A stretch of 64,000 nucleotides of DNA, taken from an uncultured Prevotella sp. GTDB taxonomy: Bacteria > Bacteroidota > Bacteroidia > Bacteroidales > Bacteroidaceae. The stretch's first letter is position 1. Each line of letters begins with the position of its first letter. The translations under genes were made by a program, and so were the position numbers. This document shows positions 41,284 through 49,666 of the stretch, one piece after another. The notes beneath the pieces were generated by a model that saw nothing but the letters and a program-made list of their open reading frames with translations, was not told the DNA's origin and ran no database searches. The stretch lies in assembly GCA_946402275.1 (NCBI GenBank), contig CAMIVY010000010.1, forward strand, positions 1 to 64,000, written 5' to 3'.

Positions 41284-42600
41284 TTATGCAACCTGCAAAG
41301 GAATGACTTTGTAGAAGGGCACATTGCTGTGATCTGCCGACTCATAGCCGAGGGAAGTCATGGTCTGTCCCACACGCACCTTATTGCCGTGATTGATGTC
41401 AACGGAAGGATACTGATGCTGGATATGGGTCAGCAGCATCTTCGAGTTCATCAGCTTTGCCACCTCACCTTCCTTGGGCTTGCGGAAGCAGGCTTCTACC
41501 ATCTCTGCTATGTCCTTTTGTACGAGATAGTTCTGATTCAGTTGCTGGATTCGTGCTACCTCGTCGTTCGAGAACCAATAAGGCGTCTTAGCCACCGTCA
41601 GTTCATAAATCGCCTGCGCGTAGAGTTGTTCGTAGTTGATGTCACCCGAGTTGTCGATATACTGTCCCTCAGGAACCTGCAGGCAGATATAGCGACGCGA
41701 GCCAGTCGGATCCGTCAGCGGATGCGGATTGTTCGTCGTTGCCACAAACGAGGCAAAGCGAGGACGGTCTTCCTGTGCACAACCATAGATGGGGCGTCCG
41801 TTCACCTTACTCTTCGAGAGGGTCTGCTTCAGGGCGGAGTGCTGACTGGGACGGATGGCATCCAGCTCGTCGAGGTTCACCAGCAGGTTGTTCGTTAGGG
41901 CCATCTCCTTATCGAACTTATTCGACAGGTTCAGGTGGTCCAGATAGTACTGACGCAGTTCTGTTGGCAACAGCCGATGGAAGAAGGTGGTTTTTCCACA
42001 CCCCTGAGCACCAATCAGCGTTGGCACGCACTCGTTGCCGTGAAGGGTGTCCATCTGGAGCCAGTGGGCTACAGCAGAAAGGAACCACGTTGCCAGATAA
42101 CCCTGTTGCTCGGAAGTAATGCCAGGCAGACGGCTGAAGAGCTGTGCAATGTGGTTCTGACCATCCCATTTGGGCAACAGTTTCAGGTAGTCGCCTATAG
42201 GATTATGTACAGGTACATCCTCAGAATGTACAAACTCCATAATCTCCGTCTTCGGACTGCCTTTTTCACACACCTGTTCCTTTTTGGCCCGGCGGATGAT
42301 GCTGTTAAACGCCTCTTGGGTTAGTGGGCGCCAGTCGGAAGAAGAGTACGACGTTCTGTTGCCAGCCTCATCGGGCAACACGTCTTTGTCAGACTTCATG
42401 GTAAACTCTACCTTCCCGTTCAAAACATTGCGACGGAAACAGTAATTTTCGTTGAGAAACAGCTCGACTGCGAGCGTTGTCTCGAGGGCTGCATTCATAG
42501 CACACCCATTGTTTGATGAATTTTGTGTCATGAATAAATTATTAAATTGGTTAATCGTTTTCCTTAAAACCTTATCCTTCGTCGTAAAAGTGCTTTCCAC
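41284..42600 (-). CDS. VapE/VirE-type P-loop ATPase (primase-helicase-like)
   Basis: A 438-aa protein with a virulence-associated-E-type AAA-like ATPase core: Walker A LIGAQGCGKTTFFHRL (about residue 190), Walker B LLVNLDELDAI, sensor/arginine region FVATTNNPHPLTDPTGSRRY. Upstream are DYLKLLPKWDGQNHIAQLFS and GYLATWFLSAVAHWLQ, typical of the family. The C-terminal part (NKVRVGQTMTSLGYESADHS) resembles a DUF3874-type winged helix. No N-terminal primase motif, unlike the long Bacteroidales VirE proteins. VapE proteins occur in phage satellites and integrated elements, where they act in replication. The start may instead be the ATG at 42531 (MTQNSSNNG). Iteron arrays lie on both sides. No integrase is present in the window. 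Confidence 0.82.
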   Translation of the reverse strand: MESTFTTKDKVLRKTINQFNNLFMTQNSSNNGCAMNAALETTLAVELFLNENYCFRRNVLNGKVEFTMKSDKDVLPDEAGNRTSYSSSDWRPLTQEAFNSIIRRAKKEQVCEKGSPKTEIMEFVHSEDVPVHNPIGDYLKLLPKWDGQNHIAQLFSRLPGITSEQQGYLATWFLSAVAHWLQMDTLHGNECVPTLIGAQGCGKTTFFHRLLPTELRQYYLDHLNLSNKFDKEMALTNNLLVNLDELDAIRPSQHSALKQTLSKSKVNGRPIYGCAQEDRPRFASFVATTNNPHPLTDPTGSRRYICLQVPEGQYIDNSGDINYEQLYAQAIYELTVAKTPYWFSNDEVARIQQLNQNYLVQKDIAEMVEACFRKPKEGEVAKLMNSKMLLTHIQHQYPSVDINHGNKVRVGQTMTSLGYESADHSNVPFYKVIPLQVA

Positions 42601-42715
42601 GTCTTAGAACATTGCAAAGGTACAAAAAAATATCGTGTTCACCAAATGTTTCCTGTAAAATTCTACGAAAATTTGCCGTTGTTAAATCAAAATCGATGAA
42701 GACCGATTAGCTCTC

Positions 42716-42827
42716 ATGTTAGGTCTGATGTTACCTCTATGTTAGGTCTCATGTTACCTCTTGGAAGCCTGTTAATCTCTCAAAACTCCTTTATTTAGGC
42801 ACCTTTCCTAAAAACCATGTTAGGTCT
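42716..42827. repeat. Right iteron array (11-bp units), inverted relative to the left one
   Basis: ATGTTAGGTCT (42716), ATGTTACCTCT (42728), ATGTTAGGTCT (42739), ATGTTACCTCT (42751) and a detached ATGTTAGGTCT (42817). Units alternate GG and CC at the centre. The left array reads the same way on the minus strand, so the two arrays form an inverted pair around the VapE-type gene. Confidence 0.85.
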
Positions 42828-42850
42828 AACGATAAGCGTCTCTTATTCTC

Positions 42851-42986
42851 CAATAACCAGCCCTTATTGTTCAATAACCAGTCCTTATTGCGCAATACTC
42901 GTTCCTTATTGTCTTGTGTTGTTCCCACCTTGGGAATAAAATATTCCCAGCCTAGGAATAAAACGTTCCCAGCGTGGGAATGCAAC
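42851..42986. repeat. Two successive tandem palindrome arrays (3 x 21 bp and 3 x 22 bp)
   Basis: Part of the 648-bp gap 42601-43248. Units CAATAACCAGCCCTTATTGTT (type; 42851, 42872, 42893) each carry CAATA...TTATTG arms with a 21-bp period. After 7 bp come GTTCCCACCTTGGGAATAAA-type units (42921, 42943, 42965), each a TTCCCA...TRGGAA palindrome with a 22-bp period. Apart from these, the iterons and the mod promoter, the gap holds nothing I can name. Confidence 0.85.
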
Positions 42987-43174
42987 GCCGGAGGCATCTA
43001 AGCCCTGTACGAAGGCATCACCTTTGAGAAAGACAGGGATTCTGAGTAGGGGTAGTGAGCCATACATTTTTTGTAAAAAAAGCATAGGTTCGCAAATTTC
43101 CATATTTATTTTTGTAAATTTGCTTTCGGAGTTGGCGAACTTACTCCGTCTCGGCATAAAAAAGATTAAAATCT

Positions 43175-43205
43175 TTTGTTCTGCTCTCGACTTTTCGTAA
43201 ATTTG
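43175..43205 (+). promoter_or_regulatory. Promoter of the type III restriction-modification operon
   Basis: TTTG at 43175-43178 and TAAATTTG at 43198-43205, 19 bp apart, 44 bp upstream of the mod ATG at 43249. Confidence 0.7.
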
Positions 43206-43248
43206 CAGCAAAATAATCAAATATACATGCCTGACAAAGAACCTGAAT

Positions 43249-46200
43249 ATGGATATACAAAATTATTATGAAGAGTTTATAGCGAAACTTCAGGAGATAT
43301 TCATGATGGATCATGCTGAACTGGATTTTGGCATTTACCGCATCATGAACCAGAAGCGCGATGACATACAGGACTTTCTTGAGAACCGTCTGCTCAAACA
43401 AGTGGGTAGTTCTCTGGATATTGATGAGAAAGAAGTTGAGAAATTGCAAAAACGCCAGAAAGAAATTCTCCAGATGGCTGGTGGTGATATTAGCGTGCTG
43501 CCTCCTGCAATTCCTCTTAGGCAGGAATACGATGCCAACGAAGAGCAACTCCGCAGGATGGGCAACCCCGAGGAACTCCGCAACGAGGTTTTCAGCCATC
43601 TTGTGACTTTCTTCTCGCGCTATTATGATGGCGGTGATTTCCTCTCTAAACGTAGATATAAAGGAGATACCTACGCAATCCCCTATAATGGTGAAGAAGT
43701 CAAACTACACTGGGCCAACTCTGATCAGTATTACATCAAGACTTCTGAGTATTTCCGCAATTATACGTTTGAACTGCCTCAATCACACCGCAAAGTCCAC
43801 TTTGTGCTTAAGGATGTTTCAACAGAGTTGAACAATAACAAGTCAGACAAAGGCAAAGAGCGTCGCTTTGCACTTTATGAGTCAGAAGATAAGGAAGAGA
43901 AAGTGATGGAGGTAGCCGAGAATGGCGATTTGAACATCTATTTCACCTACGAACTGATGCCTAAAGCCACCAAGCAGGAGGAATTAGTAGCAGAAGCCAT
44001 TGAGAAGATTTCCGTCTCTCTTCCTGCCGACTTTCAGGAACTTGTCACAACGCCGATGCCTCTACCCAAGAAGCCTAACAGGACATTGTTGGAAAAGCAC
44101 CTGACGGACTATACTGCCAAGAACTCCTTCGATTATTTCATCCATAAGAATCTTGGTGCTTTCTTGAAACGCGAACTTGATTTCTATCTTAAAAACGAGG
44201 TGATTAACATCGACGACCTCGATGATATCAATATCAAGAAACGCTTGGGAGTGGCAAAGGCCATCAAGAATGTTGGTGTCAAAATTATCCAGATGCTGGC
44301 GCAGCTTGAAGACTTCCAAAAGAAGTTGTGGCTGAAGAAGAAATTTGTGGTTCAAAGCGATTATTGCATCACGCTTGATCGTGTACCTGAATGTCTTTAT
44401 TCTGACATTATCGCCAATGAAGCCCAGCGTAAGGAATGGGTGCGCTTGTTTGCTATTGACGAGATTAAAGGTGACTTGATGAAGGAGGGTTATAGTGAGC
44501 CTCTGACTATCGAGTTCCTGAAACAAAATCCTTATCTGGTACTTGACACGGCTTTCTTCGATGCAAAGTTTAAGCATAAGCTGATTGCTAGCATGGAGAA
44601 TATTGATGAGCAGATGAATGGTCTGTTGATTAACAGTGAGAACTTCCAGGCTTTACAGTTGTTGCAGGAAAAATACAACAGGAGCATTATAGGAACATAT
44701 TATGATCCACCCTACAATACCAAGAAGAATGAATTCGTATATAAAGATTCTTTTAAGCATAGTTCATGGCTGACTATGATGAATGACAGGCTCTCGCTTA
44801 CAAGAGAATTGATGAAGAGGGAAGGAGCGATTTTCATAAGCAGTGATGAAAATGAGAATACTAATCTTCGTCTTTTAGGAAATCAAGTCTTCGGGGACGA
44901 TAACTATCTTGCAGATATAATATGGCAAGGTGGAGCTAAAAATGACCAAAAGTATTTCTCTATCAGCCATGAGTATATAAGTGCATTTCTTAAAGACAAA
45001 GCCTTTATGGACGAGTCTGAGTTACGATGGGTTGAAAGAAAACCTAGACTGGATTTTATATATGATGCATTTGAAAAGATTAAGAAGTTGTATCCCAATG
45101 ATTATGAAAGACAAGAGAAAGAAATAAAGAAATGGTTCAAAGGGTTACCAGATAGTGAACCAGCCAAAAGACAAAAGCATTATTCATGCGTAGAAGCACG
45201 AGGTCTGTTCTTCCCAGATAATATATCGAAACCAGAAAACGGTTATTACTATGATGTAATACATCCAGTAACGGGTAAGCCGTGTAAAAAGCCAAAAGGA
45301 GGATGGCGATATATTGAGGAAACTATGAAGCAGCAGTTAGACGATGACAGAATCTTATTCGGAAAGGATGAGACAACTGTGCCATGCAGAAAGTCATTCT
45401 TGAAAGAAACAGAATACGAAAGTCCAAATTCTGTCATCTATCTTGATAACCGCGTATCTACAGCATTTATGAAAAATTTGTTTGACAACAAAGACATCTT
45501 CGACAATCCCAAATATTACTTGCTTATCGCAAAGATTCTAAAGATAATGGGTGACAAAAATTCCTATTATTTAGATCTTTTTGGAGGCTCTGGAACTACT
45601 GCCCACGCTATTATGGAGTTAAACAAACAAGATGATGGTTGCCGTAAATATGTTCTAGGAGAGATGGCAGATTATTTTGAACGTGTAACCAAACCTCGAA
45701 TAGAAAAGATTATCTACTCAGAAAATTGGAAAGACGGCAAGCCAGTTTCTCGCAAGGGGATCAGCCAATGTTTCAAGTACATCCGATTGGAGCAATACGA
45801 GGACACACTGAACAACCTGAAACCAAAAAAGCAGGAGTTGGAATTTGAGGATGATTTCAAGGATGGCTATATGCTCAACTATCTGCTTGATACAGAGTAC
45901 AGAGAATCGTTGCTCGATATAAAGATGTTTTTCAATCCATTCAACAACGAACTGAATATTACTCGAAATAACGAACAGATACCTACAAAAGTAGATATGG
46001 TTGACACCTTTAACTACCTGATAGGCTTGAATGTAGAGAAAGAGCGTTGGTTTGATGATGATAATATTTGCATTGTGATGGGTGAGACTCATCGAGATCA
46101 TCTTCGCACTGTGGTTCTTTGGCGTAATCAGGAAAAGGTGGATAATGCTAAATTCGTAGAATGGTTTGAAAAACCAGAATTACGCGATTTGGCAAAGGAT

Positions 46201-46320
46201 GCAGACATCATTTATGTGAATGGTGAAAATACCTTGCAGTCGAAAATCCGCGAAGATGAAAACTGGAAAGTGATGTTGACAGATGAGGAGTTCTTGAATC
46301 GTATGTTTGAGGAGGAATAA
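43249..46320 (+). CDS. mod: Type III restriction-modification DNA methyltransferase (Mod)
   Basis: A 1023-aa modification and specificity subunit. Motif IV TYYDPPYNTKKNEF (about residue 485) precedes the SAM-binding motif I LDLFGGSGTTAHAIMELN (about 777), the order of beta-class amino methyltransferases, usual for type III Mod; the likely product is N6-methyladenine. EGAIFISSDENENTNLRLL, common in Mod proteins, follows motif IV. It is large for a Mod protein (600-700 aa is common) because of a 450-residue N-terminal region (DHAELDFGIYRIMNQKRDDI, QEELVAEAIEKISVSLPADF) with no motif I know. The middle between motifs IV and I, presumably the target recognition domain, is richer in A/T than its surroundings. 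It precedes res by 4 bp. Confidence 0.9.
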   Translation: MDIQNYYEEFIAKLQEIFMMDHAELDFGIYRIMNQKRDDIQDFLENRLLKQVGSSLDIDEKEVEKLQKRQKEILQMAGGDISVLPPAIPLRQEYDANEEQLRRMGNPEELRNEVFSHLVTFFSRYYDGGDFLSKRRYKGDTYAIPYNGEEVKLHWANSDQYYIKTSEYFRNYTFELPQSHRKVHFVLKDVSTELNNNKSDKGKERRFALYESEDKEEKVMEVAENGDLNIYFTYELMPKATKQEELVAEAIEKISVSLPADFQELVTTPMPLPKKPNRTLLEKHLTDYTAKNSFDYFIHKNLGAFLKRELDFYLKNEVINIDDLDDINIKKRLGVAKAIKNVGVKIIQMLAQLEDFQKKLWLKKKFVVQSDYCITLDRVPECLYSDIIANEAQRKEWVRLFAIDEIKGDLMKEGYSEPLTIEFLKQNPYLVLDTAFFDAKFKHKLIASMENIDEQMNGLLINSENFQALQLLQEKYNRSIIGTYYDPPYNTKKNEFVYKDSFKHSSWLTMMNDRLSLTRELMKREGAIFISSDENENTNLRLLGNQVFGDDNYLADIIWQGGAKNDQKYFSISHEYISAFLKDKAFMDESELRWVERKPRLDFIYDAFEKIKKLYPNDYERQEKEIKKWFKGLPDSEPAKRQKHYSCVEARGLFFPDNISKPENGYYYDVIHPVTGKPCKKPKGGWRYIEETMKQQLDDDRILFGKDETTVPCRKSFLKETEYESPNSVIYLDNRVSTAFMKNLFDNKDIFDNPKYYLLIAKILKIMGDKNSYYLDLFGGSGTTAHAIMELNKQDDGCRKYVLGEMADYFERVTKPRIEKIIYSENWKDGKPVSRKGISQCFKYIRLEQYEDTLNNLKPKKQELEFEDDFKDGYMLNYLLDTEYRESLLDIKMFFNPFNNELNITRNNEQIPTKVDMVDTFNYLIGLNVEKERWFDDDNICIVMGETHRDHLRTVVLWRNQEKVDNAKFVEWFEKPELRDLAKDADIIYVNGENTLQSKIREDENWKVMLTDEEFLNRMFEEE

Positions 46321-46324
46321 CACG

Positions 46325-49300
46325 ATGGCAAAGAAACAATTCATACCTCCTGTAAAACTTGGGCAAGCGCTTGTTTTAAACAAGTACTTACTGTATTTGT
46401 TTGGCTGTGATAAAATTGAAGATTTATGCAAGGACTTGAAAGACCCTGCTTTAGAAGGGACAGACGATGAGGGTGTTTCAAAGATATTCTATCAGTTGCG
46501 ATTCCTATTGTATCGTAGTCGCATCAAAGAGGCACAATTATTGGAATACGACCGTCATATCGTGACGTTCACCAAAGAGATCAATCAGCGTAGGTCACAT
46601 AAGATTCAGTGGAAATACTTTCAGTATGTTTCACTGCTCTTTACGGAGATTTATTTAGACCTGTATTTTGCAGACAGCAAGAAGTTGCTGACTGATCTCA
46701 ATGAGTTCTTAAAGAGTCGTTTTATTACCGAAGAAGCTAACTGGAAAGAGATTGCACCCTTTGAAAAAAACGACCTGAACAAACTGGCATTTTGGAATGC
46801 AACGGGTTCTGGAAAAACACTGCTGATGCACATCAACATCAAACAGTTCTTGTTCTATCAGCAGAAATATCATGCTAAAAAGCTGAACCACATCATTGTT
46901 CTCACACCCAATGAAGGTCTATCACGTCAGCATCTTCAAGGGCTTCAGGATTCCGGCTTTGTGGCAGAGATATTCTCAAAACAGGCGCAGAACCATTTCT
47001 TTAAGGGACAGACCATCGAAGTGATTGATGTGAACAAACTGGCCTTGACGAATGGCGATAAGACTGTAGCCGTCGAGAGTTTTGAGGGCAATAATCTAGT
47101 TTTGGTTGATGAAGGTCATAGAGGCAGTGGTGGCGATGTATGGAAAGGCTATCGTAACACGTTGACACGCGAGGGCTTTTCTTTTGAATATTCTGCTACC
47201 TTTGGGCAGGCCATTGCTGCACAAAGCGGCGCCAACAGAGATGCCCTGTTGAATGAATATGGCAAGAGTGTTATCTTCGACTATAGTTATCGTTATTTCT
47301 ATGAAGATGGTTATGGCAAAGACTATCGCATCATGAACATGGATCCTCAGGACTATGGCGAGTATTATAATATGTATATGACAGCCTATCTGCTTTGTTT
47401 ATATGAGCAGATGTTGGTATATGATTCTACGCCTCGCATCCGCAAGGAATTCCTCATAGCCCGCCCGCTTGGCATCTTTGTGGGTGATAAGGTGACGGCT
47501 GTGCGTACAGAGAATAAACATGCCGTTAGCGATGTGGTGCAGATATTATTCTTTATCCAGGATTATATCGAGCGTCCTGATGAATTCACTCTATATATTA
47601 AAAGGCTTCTATCATACGAAGATGGTATTCGTAGCACAGAGGGATATAATCTCTTTGCTGACTCGTTTATGCTATGCCGTGATGGTATGAAAGAGGGGCA
47701 GGAGATGGCATATGCACACGATGTATATCAGCAGATCAGGCAAAAACTGTTTCATAGTAGCGTAACTAACGCTCACCTTTATATAGAGAAGCTAAGTGGT
47801 GGCGAAAATGATGAAATAGGTCTTCGCTTAGGTAGTTCTGATCACTTTGGCGTGATTAACGTTGGGGACACAGACAGTTTGATGAAACTGTGTAAAGAAA
47901 AGGGTTTAAACTGCTCTACACCTCATTTTACAGGCAAGTCGCTGTTCGCAAATATCGATGATGACAGTTCTACCATTAATCTGCTGATTGGTTCTAAGAA
48001 ATTCAACGAGGGTTGGAGCAGTTGGCGAGTATCTGTGATGGGACTGATGAACGTTGGACGCAGCGAGGGTTCTGAAATCATTCAATTGTTTGGACGAGGT
48101 GTACGTCTGAAAGGCTTTAGCTACTCACTAAAGCGTAGCTCAAAACTGGATGCAACATTTCAAGTTGGTAAATTACCCAAGGCCATCCGTGAGATTGAAA
48201 CACTTAACGTATTCGGTGTGAGAGCTGAGTATATGGATGCCTTCCGGAAATATCTGGCGGGAGAAGGCCTTCCATCAAGTGTTGACAGATACGAGAAGAT
48301 CCAGATTCCCACTGTCAATCTATTAGGTAGTAGGAAGCTGAAAGTGGTCAGATTAAAGAAAGGCTTTGATTTCAAAAAAGATGTAACTGTATATCCCAAG
48401 GATTACAGGAAAGGAGCTTTGATCAAGTTAGACCGACTTCCCAAAGTGCAGGCTCTTGAAAGTGATTCTGCAGCCGAAGCACCTGTTGTTGGTTTTAAGT
48501 ACCTTGGCCCTCGCCATTTGTCATTGCTGAATTGGAACAAAATATATTTTGTCCTTGAGCATCTCAAGCAGGATCGTGGTTGGACGAATATGGAGATTGA
48601 TATGTCGTTCTTAAAGGAACTGATGTATGATACCAAGAACAAATGGTACGAATTAAAGATACAGCGTGAAGAGATGGAAGGTAACAACTACGCTTTAGAT
48701 GTTGCACGTTGGGAGGATATCACTATCTCTTTGTTAAGTGGATATTTGGAACGCGCCTTCAAAATATGCAGAGGACGCTATGAAAAGCAGCATCTTGAAA
48801 CAGTATATATTAGCGAGGATAATGAAAATTTCTTCAACGAATATACAGTAGAGGTTAGAAAGGACAAGGAAGAATGGATTGATCGACTGCGTGAGCTTGC
48901 TAAGAATTTCAAATCTAGCGGTGATGTGTCTATATACAGGAATTGGATTAAGTCTATTCGCTTTGACCAGCATCTGTATTATCCATTGTTATGTCTTAAT
49001 CCTAAAAATGAGGTAGGGAAGAATGTGCTTGTTGATAATGAAAATAATGAGCCCTTGATTAAAGTGTCGCCAATAGCTCTTAATGAAGGAGAATCCAAGT
49101 TTGTGGAAGATTTGAGATCTTTCTATGAAACCCATCAGAACGATTTACTGAAGGACAAAGAATTATATTTGCTTCGCAATGAGAGCCGTAAGGGTATCGG
49201 TTTTTTTGAGAGCAGTAATTTCTATCCTGATTTTATCTTGTGGCTGAAAGAGGGTGATCACCAGCATGTGGTGTTCATTGATCCCAAGGGCATCCGTAAT

Positions 49301-49528
49301 CTGAAGAAGCAATTAGAGAACGAGAAGATAACTCTTTTCAAAGAGCTAAAATCTGAAATTGAACCATCGTTAAAGGACTCAAACGTTACACTAGATAGCT
49401 TTATTATTTCTAATACGAAATATCATGAGGTGGAAGACTGGGGTACTCCTAAAGATTTCCATGATCATCATGTACTTTTCCAGAAGGATGACGATGATTA
49501 TATTCATACATTATTTGATATGTTATGA
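46325..49528 (+). CDS. res: Type III restriction endonuclease subunit (Res), helicase-nuclease
   Basis: A 1067-aa ATP-dependent restriction subunit. The start at MAKKQFIPPVKLGQAL (46325) has a strong ribosome binding site (GAGGAGGAA) in the end of mod; the track start at 46307 overlaps mod. SF2 helicase motifs: I WNATGSGKTLLMHI (about 155), Ia VLTPNEGLS, II LVDEGHRGSGGD, III EYSATFGQA, VI QLFGRGVRLKGFS. The C-terminal nuclease motif is FYPDFILWLKEGD...VVFIDPKGIRN (about 970-1010), PD-(D/E)xK-like with D-x-K. It acts in complex with Mod to cut DNA between inversely oriented unmethylated sites. No phase-variation repeat was seen in mod or res. Confidence 0.9.
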   Translation: MAKKQFIPPVKLGQALVLNKYLLYLFGCDKIEDLCKDLKDPALEGTDDEGVSKIFYQLRFLLYRSRIKEAQLLEYDRHIVTFTKEINQRRSHKIQWKYFQYVSLLFTEIYLDLYFADSKKLLTDLNEFLKSRFITEEANWKEIAPFEKNDLNKLAFWNATGSGKTLLMHINIKQFLFYQQKYHAKKLNHIIVLTPNEGLSRQHLQGLQDSGFVAEIFSKQAQNHFFKGQTIEVIDVNKLALTNGDKTVAVESFEGNNLVLVDEGHRGSGGDVWKGYRNTLTREGFSFEYSATFGQAIAAQSGANRDALLNEYGKSVIFDYSYRYFYEDGYGKDYRIMNMDPQDYGEYYNMYMTAYLLCLYEQMLVYDSTPRIRKEFLIARPLGIFVGDKVTAVRTENKHAVSDVVQILFFIQDYIERPDEFTLYIKRLLSYEDGIRSTEGYNLFADSFMLCRDGMKEGQEMAYAHDVYQQIRQKLFHSSVTNAHLYIEKLSGGENDEIGLRLGSSDHFGVINVGDTDSLMKLCKEKGLNCSTPHFTGKSLFANIDDDSSTINLLIGSKKFNEGWSSWRVSVMGLMNVGRSEGSEIIQLFGRGVRLKGFSYSLKRSSKLDATFQVGKLPKAIREIETLNVFGVRAEYMDAFRKYLAGEGLPSSVDRYEKIQIPTVNLLGSRKLKVVRLKKGFDFKKDVTVYPKDYRKGALIKLDRLPKVQALESDSAAEAPVVGFKYLGPRHLSLLNWNKIYFVLEHLKQDRGWTNMEIDMSFLKELMYDTKNKWYELKIQREEMEGNNYALDVARWEDITISLLSGYLERAFKICRGRYEKQHLETVYISEDNENFFNEYTVEVRKDKEEWIDRLRELAKNFKSSGDVSIYRNWIKSIRFDQHLYYPLLCLNPKNEVGKNVLVDNENNEPLIKVSPIALNEGESKFVEDLRSFYETHQNDLLKDKELYLLRNESRKGIGFFESSNFYPDFILWLKEGDHQHVVFIDPKGIRNLKKQLENEKITLFKELKSEIEPSLKDSNVTLDSFIISNTKYHEVEDWGTPKDFHDHHVLFQKDDDDYIHTLFDML

Positions 49529-49604
49529 ATTAGAATATTGGGGCTAAGGTGGTTAGCGAATTGCACCTGCAAATAATCCCAAAAGATAATAAATGCTGCG
49601 ATTT

Positions 49605-49636
49605 TTTGGTCGTATTCCAATTTTTGTTTATCTTTG
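49605..49636 (+). promoter_or_regulatory. Promoter of regulator C
   Basis: TTTG at 49605-49608 and TATCTTTG at 49629-49636, 20 bp apart. The following CTGCCGAAA and the preceding TATTCCAATTTTTG match regulator B's promoter, so the duplication that made the two regulators included control sequence. Confidence 0.8.
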
Positions 49637-49666
49637 CCTGCCGAAATGTAGATATTACTGACCAGC

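Noticed and set aside
42791-43220. Minus-strand ORFs of 68 and 104 aa
   Set aside because: Translations such as NKDWLLNNKGWLLENK come from the palindrome arrays; no ribosome binding site or conserved domain.
43249-49528. Phase-variable type III system
   Set aside because: I found no simple-sequence repeat tract within or just before mod.
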